Of a stretch of 64,000 nucleotides of DNA, positions 35,701 through 42,953 are shown piece after piece. Made by a program: the position numbers and the translations under genes. The notes below the pieces were generated by a model that saw only the letters and a program-made list of their open reading frames with translations, searched no databases and had not been told where the DNA came from. This DNA comes from Breznakibacter xylanolyticus. GTDB taxonomy: Bacteria; Bacteroidota; Bacteroidia; Bacteroidales; Marinilabiliaceae. Within the stretch, counting starts at the first letter, position 1; the number at the start of each line of letters is the position of its first letter. Location of the stretch: assembly GCF_003254275.1 (NCBI RefSeq), contig NZ_QKZK01000004.1:62001-126000 (forward strand), read 5' to 3'.

Positions 35701-35910
35701 TTATTTTTGAGCCGCATCTTTTTTGCAACATGCTTTTTTCTCGGCTTTGTCGCATGCTTTTTTCTCTGCACTTGTGCAGTCAGCTGTATCTTTTTTACAG
35801 CATTTTTTTTCTTCTTTGGTGCATTCCTTTTTTGCAGGTTCTTGTGCAATGGCAGGAGCAACGGCAGCAACCATAAATGCCATCATGGCAGCAATCATCA
35901 ATTTTTTCAT
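35701..35910 (-). CDS. Cys/Lys-rich secreted small protein
   Basis: The 69-residue protein has a clear Sec signal peptide (MKKLMIAAMMAFMVAAVAPAIA, cut near AIAQ). The mature part of about 45 residues consists mostly of Lys, Glu, Asp, Ala and eight Cys in repeated patterns such as KKCCKKD and KKACCKKD. It has no recognised domain. It may bind metal or form disulfides in the periplasm (inference). It is a real gene: it has a signal peptide, a good terminator and no competing frame of better quality. Confidence 0.7.
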   Translation of the reverse strand: MKKLMIAAMMAFMVAAVAPAIAQEPAKKECTKEEKKCCKKDTADCTSAEKKACDKAEKKACCKKDAAQK

Positions 35911-36065
35911 GGCAACAATTTTAAAATATTTGATTCATTAACTTAAACAATCATGACCCAATTAGGGTTGAATTCGTTTTTGTAAAAATAAAGGAGTTTT
36001 AGGTGCGAAAATAGGTGTTTTGTGTTAAGTTGTTGTTAATGCTATTGTAGCACCCTTCTAATCCA

Positions 36066-36073
36066 TAACTTTG
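36066..36073 (+). promoter_or_regulatory. -7 promoter element for the two-component operon
   Basis: TAACTTTG is an exact TAnnTTTG match, 71 bases before the preferred ATG of the sensor kinase. It argues against the upstream GTG start at 36085, which would leave almost no leader. Confidence 0.55.
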
Positions 36074-36144
36074 CGTTTGCTTTTGTGCGTATAATCCGGG
36101 TATGCCGATGCAATGGTCGGTTATTTCCCTTTAGCATCTTGTCG

Positions 36145-37407
36145 ATGGTTTTGAAGCGTTTGTTATCTTCCGGTACAGGTCGGTTTTCGGTTGTGGCCGT
36201 TTTTACGTTTGCTGTGTTGCTGCTATTGGTGGTTATTCAGGTCATCTGGATTCATCGTGCGGCCATGCTCGAGCAGAAAAATTTTAACTATCGGGTGGCC
36301 AAAGCCATGTACTGTGTCCGCGAGGAGATTGGGAAAAGGGCTGTCGATTGCCATCAAATGATGGATTATTTAAGCGGCAACAGCTGTCCTGACAAAATCA
36401 AGCAAAGTAAGGTTGCTGAAGTAGACAGCATTATTCGCACTAATTTGGAAGCTCATCACATTGAGCTGCAATACGAATTTATGATTGGCGATTCGGTTAC
36501 CCTCTCTGCCATGTCTTTGCCTAAGCAGGTTTGTTATGTGCAGTCGCTCAATGGTTTGATACAAAAGGATGGCATCCGTCTCAACATGCGTTTTCCCGAC
36601 CGTAATGAGTTCATCATGGCTCAAATGAAAGGTTGGTTTGTGATTTCTATTTTGTTTATTTTATTTGTGGCCGCTTCGTTTTTTATCACGCTGCGTATGT
36701 TCGTTCGACAGCAGGCACAATTGACTCATACCACTGATTTTATCAATAACATGGTGCATGAGTTTCAAACGCCGCTGGCCAATATGCGTTTGGCAGCCGG
36801 ACTCATTCGTAAAAAGAACGATTTGCCGGTCTCATCAAAAATCAACGATTATCTTGATGTGATTGTCAATGAGAATAATAAGATGGAAGGCAACGTGAAG
36901 CGCATCCTTCAACTGGCCACGCTTCATCGTGAAGATCAATCTCTTGAACCTGTATCGATGCACTTGGTGGGCGACTCGGTGGTGCAGCAGTTTATGTTTC
37001 GGGTATCCAACAGCAATGGGAGCATTGAAACATCTTGGGATGCCGCCAACGACAAGGTGTTTGGTGCCTGGGAGCATTTTGAGTTGATGCTCTCCAATTT
37101 GATTGACAATGCATTGAAATATTCTATGGGAACGCCCCATATTCGCCTTACCTCGAAAGTCGACAACCATTTTATTGAGATAACGGTAAGTGACAACGGT
37201 ATTGGCATCGATGCTCGTGAACTGCCTTTTGTTTTCGATCGTTATTATCGCGTCTCCACCGGCAATGTTCATAATGTGAAAGGTTTTGGCTTGGGGCTGG
37301 CGTATGTGAAAAAAATCACGGAACTTTATCATGGTAGTGTTGAGGTGTCCAGCCGTGTGGGTAAAGGCACCACTTTTACTCTCAAATTTCCGTTGGTTTA
37401 TGTCTGA
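36145..37407 (+). CDS. two-component sensor histidine kinase
   Basis: The kinase has 420 residues from the ATG at 36145. Membrane segments are at about 14-34 and 162-184, flanking a periplasmic domain of about 125 residues without a recognised family. Next is HisKA with the phosphorylated His in MVHEFQTPLANMRL (H205), the form HEFxTPL typical of Bacteroidota kinases. The ATPase domain has LIDNALKYS, VSDNGIGID and GFGLGLAYVKKI. It overlaps the response-regulator gene by 8 bases, so signal and response are coupled. The ligand is unknown. Confidence 0.93.
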   Translation: MVLKRLLSSGTGRFSVVAVFTFAVLLLLVVIQVIWIHRAAMLEQKNFNYRVAKAMYCVREEIGKRAVDCHQMMDYLSGNSCPDKIKQSKVAEVDSIIRTNLEAHHIELQYEFMIGDSVTLSAMSLPKQVCYVQSLNGLIQKDGIRLNMRFPDRNEFIMAQMKGWFVISILFILFVAASFFITLRMFVRQQAQLTHTTDFINNMVHEFQTPLANMRLAAGLIRKKNDLPVSSKINDYLDVIVNENNKMEGNVKRILQLATLHREDQSLEPVSMHLVGDSVVQQFMFRVSNSNGSIETSWDAANDKVFGAWEHFELMLSNLIDNALKYSMGTPHIRLTSKVDNHFIEITVSDNGIGIDARELPFVFDRYYRVSTGNVHNVKGFGLGLAYVKKITELYHGSVEVSSRVGKGTTFTLKFPLVYV

Positions 37408-38089
37408 TAACACGTCCATTCTTTTGGTTGAAGACGACCCTTCGATGGGTTTTTTGTTGGTCGATTTTTTGGAGTCGAACCGTTTTGAGGTCGTTCTGTG
37501 TGTCAATGGTCGCGATGGATTGGCGGCTTTTCAGAGTCGATCGTTCCATTTTTGCATTCTTGATGTGATGATGCCCGAAATGGATGGGTTTACCCTGGCC
37601 GAAAATATCAGAGCCCGTAATAAAACGGTGCCTATCATTTTTTTGACAGCAAGGACTTTAAAGGTCGATAAAATTAAGGGTTTCAACCTGGGTGTCGACG
37701 ATTATGTGACCAAGCCTTTTGATGAGGATGAACTGCTTTGTCGCATCCGTGCCATTCTTAATCGGACGGGGCTACCCACTGTATCCGAAACCGATAGTGT
37801 TCATTCCATCGGTTCTTTTCGGTTTGATGCCGACAATCAATTGCTTGTCATCAATGAGGTGTCGCGTCGCCTGACCCAAAAGGAGAATGAAGTGCTCAAA
37901 TATCTTTGCCGTCACAAAAACCAGGTGGTGCGACGCGATGATTTATTGGGTGCCGTTTGGGGCAAAATTGATTACTTCAACGGGCGCAGCATGGATGTGT
38001 TCATCACCAAACTGCGCAAATACCTTCAGGACGATCCTCGCGTCAACATCGAAAATATTCCCAAAGTCGGGTTTGTGTTGAATTGCTGA
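37400..38089 (+). CDS. OmpR-family response regulator
   Basis: The 229-residue regulator has a receiver domain with the acidic pair EDD (residues 11-13), the phospho-acceptor D55 in CILDVMMPEMDG, and the switch Lys in DDYVTKPF. The C-terminal OmpR/PhoB winged helix (RLTQKENEVLKYL ... GRSMDVFITKLRKYL) binds DNA. The ATG at 37400 was selected because homology begins at ILLVEDD. It pairs with the overlapping kinase. Confidence 0.95.
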   Translation: MSDNTSILLVEDDPSMGFLLVDFLESNRFEVVLCVNGRDGLAAFQSRSFHFCILDVMMPEMDGFTLAENIRARNKTVPIIFLTARTLKVDKIKGFNLGVDDYVTKPFDEDELLCRIRAILNRTGLPTVSETDSVHSIGSFRFDADNQLLVINEVSRRLTQKENEVLKYLCRHKNQVVRRDDLLGAVWGKIDYFNGRSMDVFITKLRKYLQDDPRVNIENIPKVGFVLNC

Positions 38090-38158
38090 AAGTTAATTTT
38101 TTAATCGGGCGAATGTCTATTCTCTCATGCTTTGGCACTCTGCTGCTTAGTTCCTTTG

Positions 38159-40522
38159 TCACTTCTTTTTAAACAAATCCTTCATTTTATCCAGCAACGA
38201 TTGACGCTCTTGTTCGCTTTTGGGTTTGTTTTCGTTTTGTTCTTTTCGCACAGTTGGGGTGGCAGGTTTGTCCTGTTTGTCGAACAGGCGTTCGATGAAT
38301 CCTTTTTCCGGATTTTCGAGCACAAAAGGTTCGCAGTCGAAACGATACGCAAGGTATTCGGGCAGCGAGTCGAAACGTGCTTGTGAATACTTGTTGAAGC
38401 GCGGATCGGCCTCCACGCGTCTCATGAAACGGGCAAAAATGGGCAGTGCCGTGTGAGCGCCCTGTCCCAATGCTGTGCTGCGGAAACGGATGGCCGGGAT
38501 GTCGTTGCCCACCCACACTCCGGCGACCAGAGTGGGCGTGCAGGCGATGAACCAGCCGTCGGTATTGTCCTGCGTAGTGCCGGTTTTCCCTATCAGATCG
38601 CTGTTGAGGCCATATACGCCCCGTAACGAACGGGCTGTGCCTTCGTTAATCACGCCTTTCATGATTTCGACCATGCTGCGCGCCACATCGGGGTCGAGCA
38701 CGGTTTCCTGTTCTTTGAGTGCCGGATGTTTGTAAAGGACGTTCCCGTTCTTATCTTCAATTTTCAGTAAGCCAATGGGTTCTACCTTTTTGCCGTGGTT
38801 GACAAAGGGAGCATAGGCCTTCACCATTTCGTAGAGCGAAAGCGAAGCTGTGCCCAGCGCGATCGACGGGTAAGCCGGGATATCGCTGTCAATGCCCATG
38901 GCATGAGCCACGTCGGCAACCTCGTCGGGGCCTGTTTTGACAATGAGCTGCGCGGCAATGGTGTTCACCGAGTTGGCCAGGGCTCCCTTGAGCGTGTAGT
39001 AGCCTTCGTATTTGCCGTCGGAGTTGGCCGGCGACCAATTGTTGTATTCACGGTAGGTCTCCTGCACGTTGGGGTAGTAGTCGCAGGGTTCGGCGCCGTT
39101 GAGCAACGCAGTGGCATACACAAATGGCTTAAAGGTCGATCCCACCTGTCGTTGCGAGGTCACATGATCGTATTGAAAGGCTCGGTGATCCACACCGCCA
39201 ATCCAAGCCAGGATGTAGCCGGTGCGGGCATCCATGGCCATGAAGCCGGTGTTGAGGATTTTTAAATAGTGCTTGATGGAGTCAATGGGGCTCATCTCCA
39301 TAACTTTATATCCGTCGTGGGCGAGGATGTTCATTCTTACGGGACGCTTCATTTGTTTCATGATGTCGTCGTGACTCAGTCCCTGTTTTTTGGCTGCCGT
39401 GTATCGGTTACTTTTTCGGATGGCATCTTTCAATATGTTGGGCGTTGCGTGCCAGGGCTCTTTGTTTTTCCAATGATCATTAAATTCTTTTTGCAGCGCA
39501 GCCATGTGTTGTTGCGACGACTGGTCGGCATAATTTTGCAGGCGTGAGTCAATGGTGGTGTATATTTTGAGACCGTCGGTGTAGATGTCGTAGCGGTCAC
39601 CATATTCATCGTTCAAAATTTCGACCGCTTTCACGCGGATGCGTTCTCTGAAATAAGGTGCCACGCCGCTGTTTTGGTCGATGCGGGTGTAGTTGACTTT
39701 CATCGGCGTGTTGCGCCATTTCTCAGCCTCTTCACTCGTCAGAAAGCGGTTGGTTTCCATGCGGGTGAGGACGATGTTGCGGCGAGCGGTCGATTTGTCG
39801 GGGTTTAGACGTGGGTTGTAAGCCGTGTTGGCCGCCAGCATCCCCACCAGGGTGGCCGATTCGGCCGGGTTGAGGAAGCGTGCCTTTTTACTGAAAAAAC
39901 GTTGCGCGGCGGCTTCAATGCCGTAAATGTCCTCACCAAAGGGCACCGTGTTGAGGTACATGGCCAGGATGTCTTCTTTTTCGAACACTTTTTCGAGTCG
40001 GCCGGCAATGAATCCTTCGCGAATTTTGTTGACCGGCATTGACAGAATGCCCAGGTCGCGTCGCGGGTAGAGGTTCTTGGCCAGCTGTTGGCTGATGGTG
40101 CTGCCACCGCCCTGGGCTTTATCGCCAAACAAAAATGTTTTCACCACCACGCGCCCTATGCCAATGAAGTCGAGCCCCTTGTGTTCGAAAAATCGGCTAT
40201 CCTCGGTGGCGATTAACGCGTCTTTTACGCTTTGTGGTATTTCCTGCTTGGGAATGGTTTGGCGGTTTTGAACGTAGTAACCCCCCATGATTTTTCCGTC
40301 AACAGAATAGACAATGGATGCCGTGTAGTTCTCAATTCCTTTCAGCTTGTCTGTTGAAGGCAGTTTGCCAAACACGCCAATGTAAACCATCAAAATCAGC
40401 AAAAAGAAAAAAGCTGTCATGGCAGCCACCACGCGTAGTGACCATATCAGTGCTTTGCGTTTCCAATTACCTGTTTTCTTCGTGTTTTTAGTTCCCTTGG
40501 GCTGTTTCTCCTTCAATGCCAT
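38159..40522 (-). CDS. penicillin-binding protein 1A (bifunctional)
   Basis: The 787-residue bifunctional murein synthase has an N-terminal membrane anchor (about 25-45). A GT51 glycosyltransferase domain carries the catalytic Glu in EDSRFFEHKG and GGSTISQQLAKNL. The transpeptidase domain has STFKPFVYA (SxxK Ser), SVNT (SxN) and GKTGTTQD (KTG). It polymerises and cross-links peptidoglycan at the inner membrane. The start at 40522 (MALKEKQ) is chosen because an upstream in-frame Met would place the promoter within the gene. The C-terminus is basic (KMKDLFKKK). Confidence 0.95.
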   Translation of the reverse strand: MALKEKQPKGTKNTKKTGNWKRKALIWSLRVVAAMTAFFFLLILMVYIGVFGKLPSTDKLKGIENYTASIVYSVDGKIMGGYYVQNRQTIPKQEIPQSVKDALIATEDSRFFEHKGLDFIGIGRVVVKTFLFGDKAQGGGSTISQQLAKNLYPRRDLGILSMPVNKIREGFIAGRLEKVFEKEDILAMYLNTVPFGEDIYGIEAAAQRFFSKKARFLNPAESATLVGMLAANTAYNPRLNPDKSTARRNIVLTRMETNRFLTSEEAEKWRNTPMKVNYTRIDQNSGVAPYFRERIRVKAVEILNDEYGDRYDIYTDGLKIYTTIDSRLQNYADQSSQQHMAALQKEFNDHWKNKEPWHATPNILKDAIRKSNRYTAAKKQGLSHDDIMKQMKRPVRMNILAHDGYKVMEMSPIDSIKHYLKILNTGFMAMDARTGYILAWIGGVDHRAFQYDHVTSQRQVGSTFKPFVYATALLNGAEPCDYYPNVQETYREYNNWSPANSDGKYEGYYTLKGALANSVNTIAAQLIVKTGPDEVADVAHAMGIDSDIPAYPSIALGTASLSLYEMVKAYAPFVNHGKKVEPIGLLKIEDKNGNVLYKHPALKEQETVLDPDVARSMVEIMKGVINEGTARSLRGVYGLNSDLIGKTGTTQDNTDGWFIACTPTLVAGVWVGNDIPAIRFRSTALGQGAHTALPIFARFMRRVEADPRFNKYSQARFDSLPEYLAYRFDCEPFVLENPEKGFIERLFDKQDKPATPTVRKEQNENKPKSEQERQSLLDKMKDLFKKK

Positions 40523-40545
40523 TGTCCTAATTGTTTTTGTTGCCG

Positions 40546-40553
40546 CAAAGGTA
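40546..40553 (-). promoter_or_regulatory. -7 promoter element for PBP1A
   Basis: The reverse strand reads TACCTTTG, an exact TAnnTTTG, 24 bases upstream of the PBP1A ATG at 40522. Confidence 0.6.
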
Positions 40554-40592
40554 AAAAGGAATGAAATCATTTGGCGTGAAAAATCATTAATT

Positions 40593-40637
40593 CAGCCCCC
40601 TTTTGTTTGTGCTGCTTTTCCCTACAAAAGGGGGGTT
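40593..40637. repeat. extragenic palindrome (REP-like)
   Basis: The 11-bp perfect stem CCCCCTTTTGT / ACAAAAGGGGG (40596-40606 and 40624-40634) has a 17-base loop and sits between the divergent PBP1A and 40704 genes. It resembles repetitive AGCCCCnTTT-type palindromes scattered in Bacteroidota genomes (recollection). Confidence 0.55.
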
Positions 40638-40703
40638 GATTTCTCTTTCTGACGGCGGTAACTTGGATTTCTGTATTGCATCTAACCTATAATTTTTCTG
40701 ACT

Positions 40704-40928
40704 ATGATTCCTAACTCAAGTCATCAACTGTGGAATGATTTGCTCACCGAAAAGCATCAACCCACTTTAAGTAGTTTGTCGTTGCAGATGAAACTCAATG
40801 CGCTCAAGTTTGCCGTCAAGTACAACAAAATTAGTCTTGACGAGGCCATTGAGGATTTGTATCGGTTTTGTGCCAATAATGCGCACATGTATCAAAAAGA
40901 TGTTAACACGATTTTTAATCTTTCCTAA
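40704..40928 (+). CDS. small unrecognised helical protein
   Basis: The 74-residue soluble protein, MIPNSSHQLWNDLL at the start, is predicted to be nearly all helix and has no known motif. Its stop is 10 bases before a second unusual gene, so the two are probably one operon. No signal peptide and no Cys pattern of note. The function is unknown. Confidence 0.6.
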   Translation: MIPNSSHQLWNDLLTEKHQPTLSSLSLQMKLNALKFAVKYNKISLDEAIEDLYRFCANNAHMYQKDVNTIFNLS

Positions 40929-40938
40929 CCTTAAGCTG

Positions 40939-41925
40939 ATGAAGAATAATCAATTAATGTCCCTACCTGAAGTTAATGCATTGGTGCGGGATAATCACAT
41001 TATGGTGCTGGCAGCCAATGAAAACGTACTTGCCCAGATTGAAAAGGGGCGTTGGATTGGCGGAACCATTCCTTATTTCATGGACGTGGAAGGGGGGTGC
41101 ATGTCCAATGATAAAGTGTTTGTCACCGATTTGACGCATCTGGTGTCTGATGCTCGCATTCGTCGATATGATGATCGACAGTTGTTCGGACTAACTGCCG
41201 ACAGGTATCGAAATGGTTTCTCGTGGTTGCTCGTGCCCGGGTTTTCTGATATTCACTTTCGCTTTGCCCTCGATGTGAACGATTATCCGGGGGTATTCGA
41301 TGCCCCTCTGATGGGGTGGATTACCGGTGTCGATTTGGCTGATATTGGCAAGGTCTCACCCAAGATTCTGGATGGTGAGTCGGGGCAGTTTTATGACAAC
41401 AGGGCCATTGCGCTTCATTGTCAGTTACCCGACAGTAAGTTTGCCAAGCTCGATATTGTCAACCTCTTTCAGCAGGGTGATGGCGATATCATTACGTTTC
41501 CCGAGAGCGGCTTTTCTGCCACACAATGCATGGTGAATGGCGAAAAAATGATTTTTGCCGATTATTTGAAGCAGCATAAAATCGACACTCGTCTCCCATT
41601 GGTGGCCAATTATAGTGGTGCCATGATCAACATCAGCATTCAGCAGGTTGATGATGGGAAGGTTTCTTTTTATGCCCCCGTGGTGAAGAATCAGGTTTAT
41701 AAATTTGCCATGCCGGTGAAGGATTATGTGACTGATTTCAAAAAATTGATTCCTAAGTCTACTGCCAATGTGGTGGGTGCCTGTAATTGCATTCTCAATT
41801 ATTTGTATTCCGATTTGGAGGGCAAAAAAACAGGCGCTCTGACCGGACCTTTTACTTTTGGTGAGATTGCTTATGTGTTAGTCAATCAAACGCTTTCTGT
41901 TTTATCTGTTGAATATTTGGTTTAG
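40939..41925 (+). CDS. unrecognised protein, possibly FIST-like
   Basis: The 328-residue soluble protein starts at the ATG at 40939; the frame is open upstream but overlaps the previous gene. No family is certain. The C-terminal part, ANVVGACNCILNYL followed by GALTGPFTFGEIAYVL (about residues 270-310), resembles the end of FIST_C sensory domains, where a Cys-containing strand precedes a G-x-F-x-x-GEI motif. The N-terminus contains VEGGCMSNDKVFVTDL. If FIST-like, it would sense a small ligand in the cytosol (inference). It has its own downstream terminator. Confidence 0.6.
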   Translation: MKNNQLMSLPEVNALVRDNHIMVLAANENVLAQIEKGRWIGGTIPYFMDVEGGCMSNDKVFVTDLTHLVSDARIRRYDDRQLFGLTADRYRNGFSWLLVPGFSDIHFRFALDVNDYPGVFDAPLMGWITGVDLADIGKVSPKILDGESGQFYDNRAIALHCQLPDSKFAKLDIVNLFQQGDGDIITFPESGFSATQCMVNGEKMIFADYLKQHKIDTRLPLVANYSGAMINISIQQVDDGKVSFYAPVVKNQVYKFAMPVKDYVTDFKKLIPKSTANVVGACNCILNYLYSDLEGKKTGALTGPFTFGEIAYVLVNQTLSVLSVEYLV

Positions 41926-41949
41926 TGTTAGATGATTCATAGTTGGCAT

Positions 41950-41985
41950 AGCCCGGGTTGTTTGCGACATCCGGGCTTTGTTTTT
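41950..41985 (+). terminator. terminator after the FIST-like gene
   Basis: The stem AGCCCGG / CCGGGCT (41950-41956 and 41971-41977) is followed by TTGTTTTT. It lies 25 bases after the stop at 41925. Confidence 0.75.
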
Positions 41986-42059
41986 CGTTCGTTTGGGCTA
42001 TTTTATTTATTTTTATCTGGCCACTGAGCCTGTTTTATGTTCTAATCTAATCCTGTTTT

Positions 42060-42809
42060 ATGAATCCTGCTGGTTGGTGTCGTCGTGTCGCTGCATTTTT
42101 ATTGGATTTGTTTATCCTAGCGCTGGTATTGATGTTGTTAGCTATGATATTTATGGATTCCCTGGTTCGATTGGTGCCCGGTAGTTCTCTTTTTAGTTGG
42201 GTGTGGCTGTTGGTGGCAATGGGGGCAATAGGGATGTTTTTGTGTCGCGATGCTTTTGATGGGGTCAGCATTGGCCGATTCGCTTCCGGCATTGTGGTGC
42301 GTGATGTATTTATCCCGCATCGTTCTCCGGGGACTTTTCGATTGATGCTGCGTAACCTGTTTGCTTTATTGTGGCCTTTGGATTTGTTATGGGTGGTGAT
42401 GCGTCGCGATGGTCGTCGATTGGGCGATCGTTTCGCCCGAACCGTGGTGCTTTATTCTTCACAAAGAGCCATGCGTTTGGTGCGTCTTGGTTTGGCTGCG
42501 GTGGTTGTTTTATCGGTTTTTAGTTTTTTTCTCGTTACTCCCGAAACTTTCTTGATGAGGTCGGAGCCTTACGCCGTGGCTTCAGCATTTTTAAAGAGCG
42601 ATGCTCAGATAGATGAAATTGCCGGTGGTGTGAAGCAGCTGGGCTGGTTTGCCTCCGGTCAACTTTCGGTGGTCGATGGCATTGGCCAGGCCAAAGTGCG
42701 CATGCTGGTTGATGGGGATCGACGCGATGTGATGGTCGATGTCAGATTGTGTCGTGATGTTAAAGGTAATTGGGAAGTGGTTGGGTTTAATCATCACTAT
42801 GATTGGTGA
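42060..42809 (+). CDS. RDD-family membrane protein with Coa1-like C-terminal domain
   Basis: The 249-residue protein begins with the RDD signature (WCRRVAAFLLDLFILALVL: Arg near 8, Asp in the membrane helix). Hydrophobic segments follow at about 13-35 and 45-63. A further membrane helix lies near 143-163 (VRLGLAAVVVLSVFSFFLV). The last 75 residues (VASAFLKSDAQIDEIAGG to the end) resemble the extracytosolic Coa1/Tim21-type domain. RDD proteins may be transporters or structural membrane proteins. This combination makes a membrane-tethered sensor or assembly factor plausible (inference). Confidence 0.75.
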   Translation: MNPAGWCRRVAAFLLDLFILALVLMLLAMIFMDSLVRLVPGSSLFSWVWLLVAMGAIGMFLCRDAFDGVSIGRFASGIVVRDVFIPHRSPGTFRLMLRNLFALLWPLDLLWVVMRRDGRRLGDRFARTVVLYSSQRAMRLVRLGLAAVVVLSVFSFFLVTPETFLMRSEPYAVASAFLKSDAQIDEIAGGVKQLGWFASGQLSVVDGIGQAKVRMLVDGDRRDVMVDVRLCRDVKGNWEVVGFNHHYDW

Positions 42810-42953
42810 GTGTGCTTTTTATTGTCGTCGTTTGCTTTCTTCTGTCTCTATGTGATGTTTTCTTGCATTTGGTGGTGCGGCTGCTTTATTGATAGGCTTT
42901 GTTTGCCGTTTGTTTATTTTTCCCCATTTTCACCTTCTTAAAAATAATCCGTC

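Noticed and set aside
36085-36144. GTG start that would extend the sensor kinase by 20 residues
   Set aside because: It lies almost at the predicted transcription start and the added segment does not resemble kinase N-termini; the ATG at 36145 fits better.
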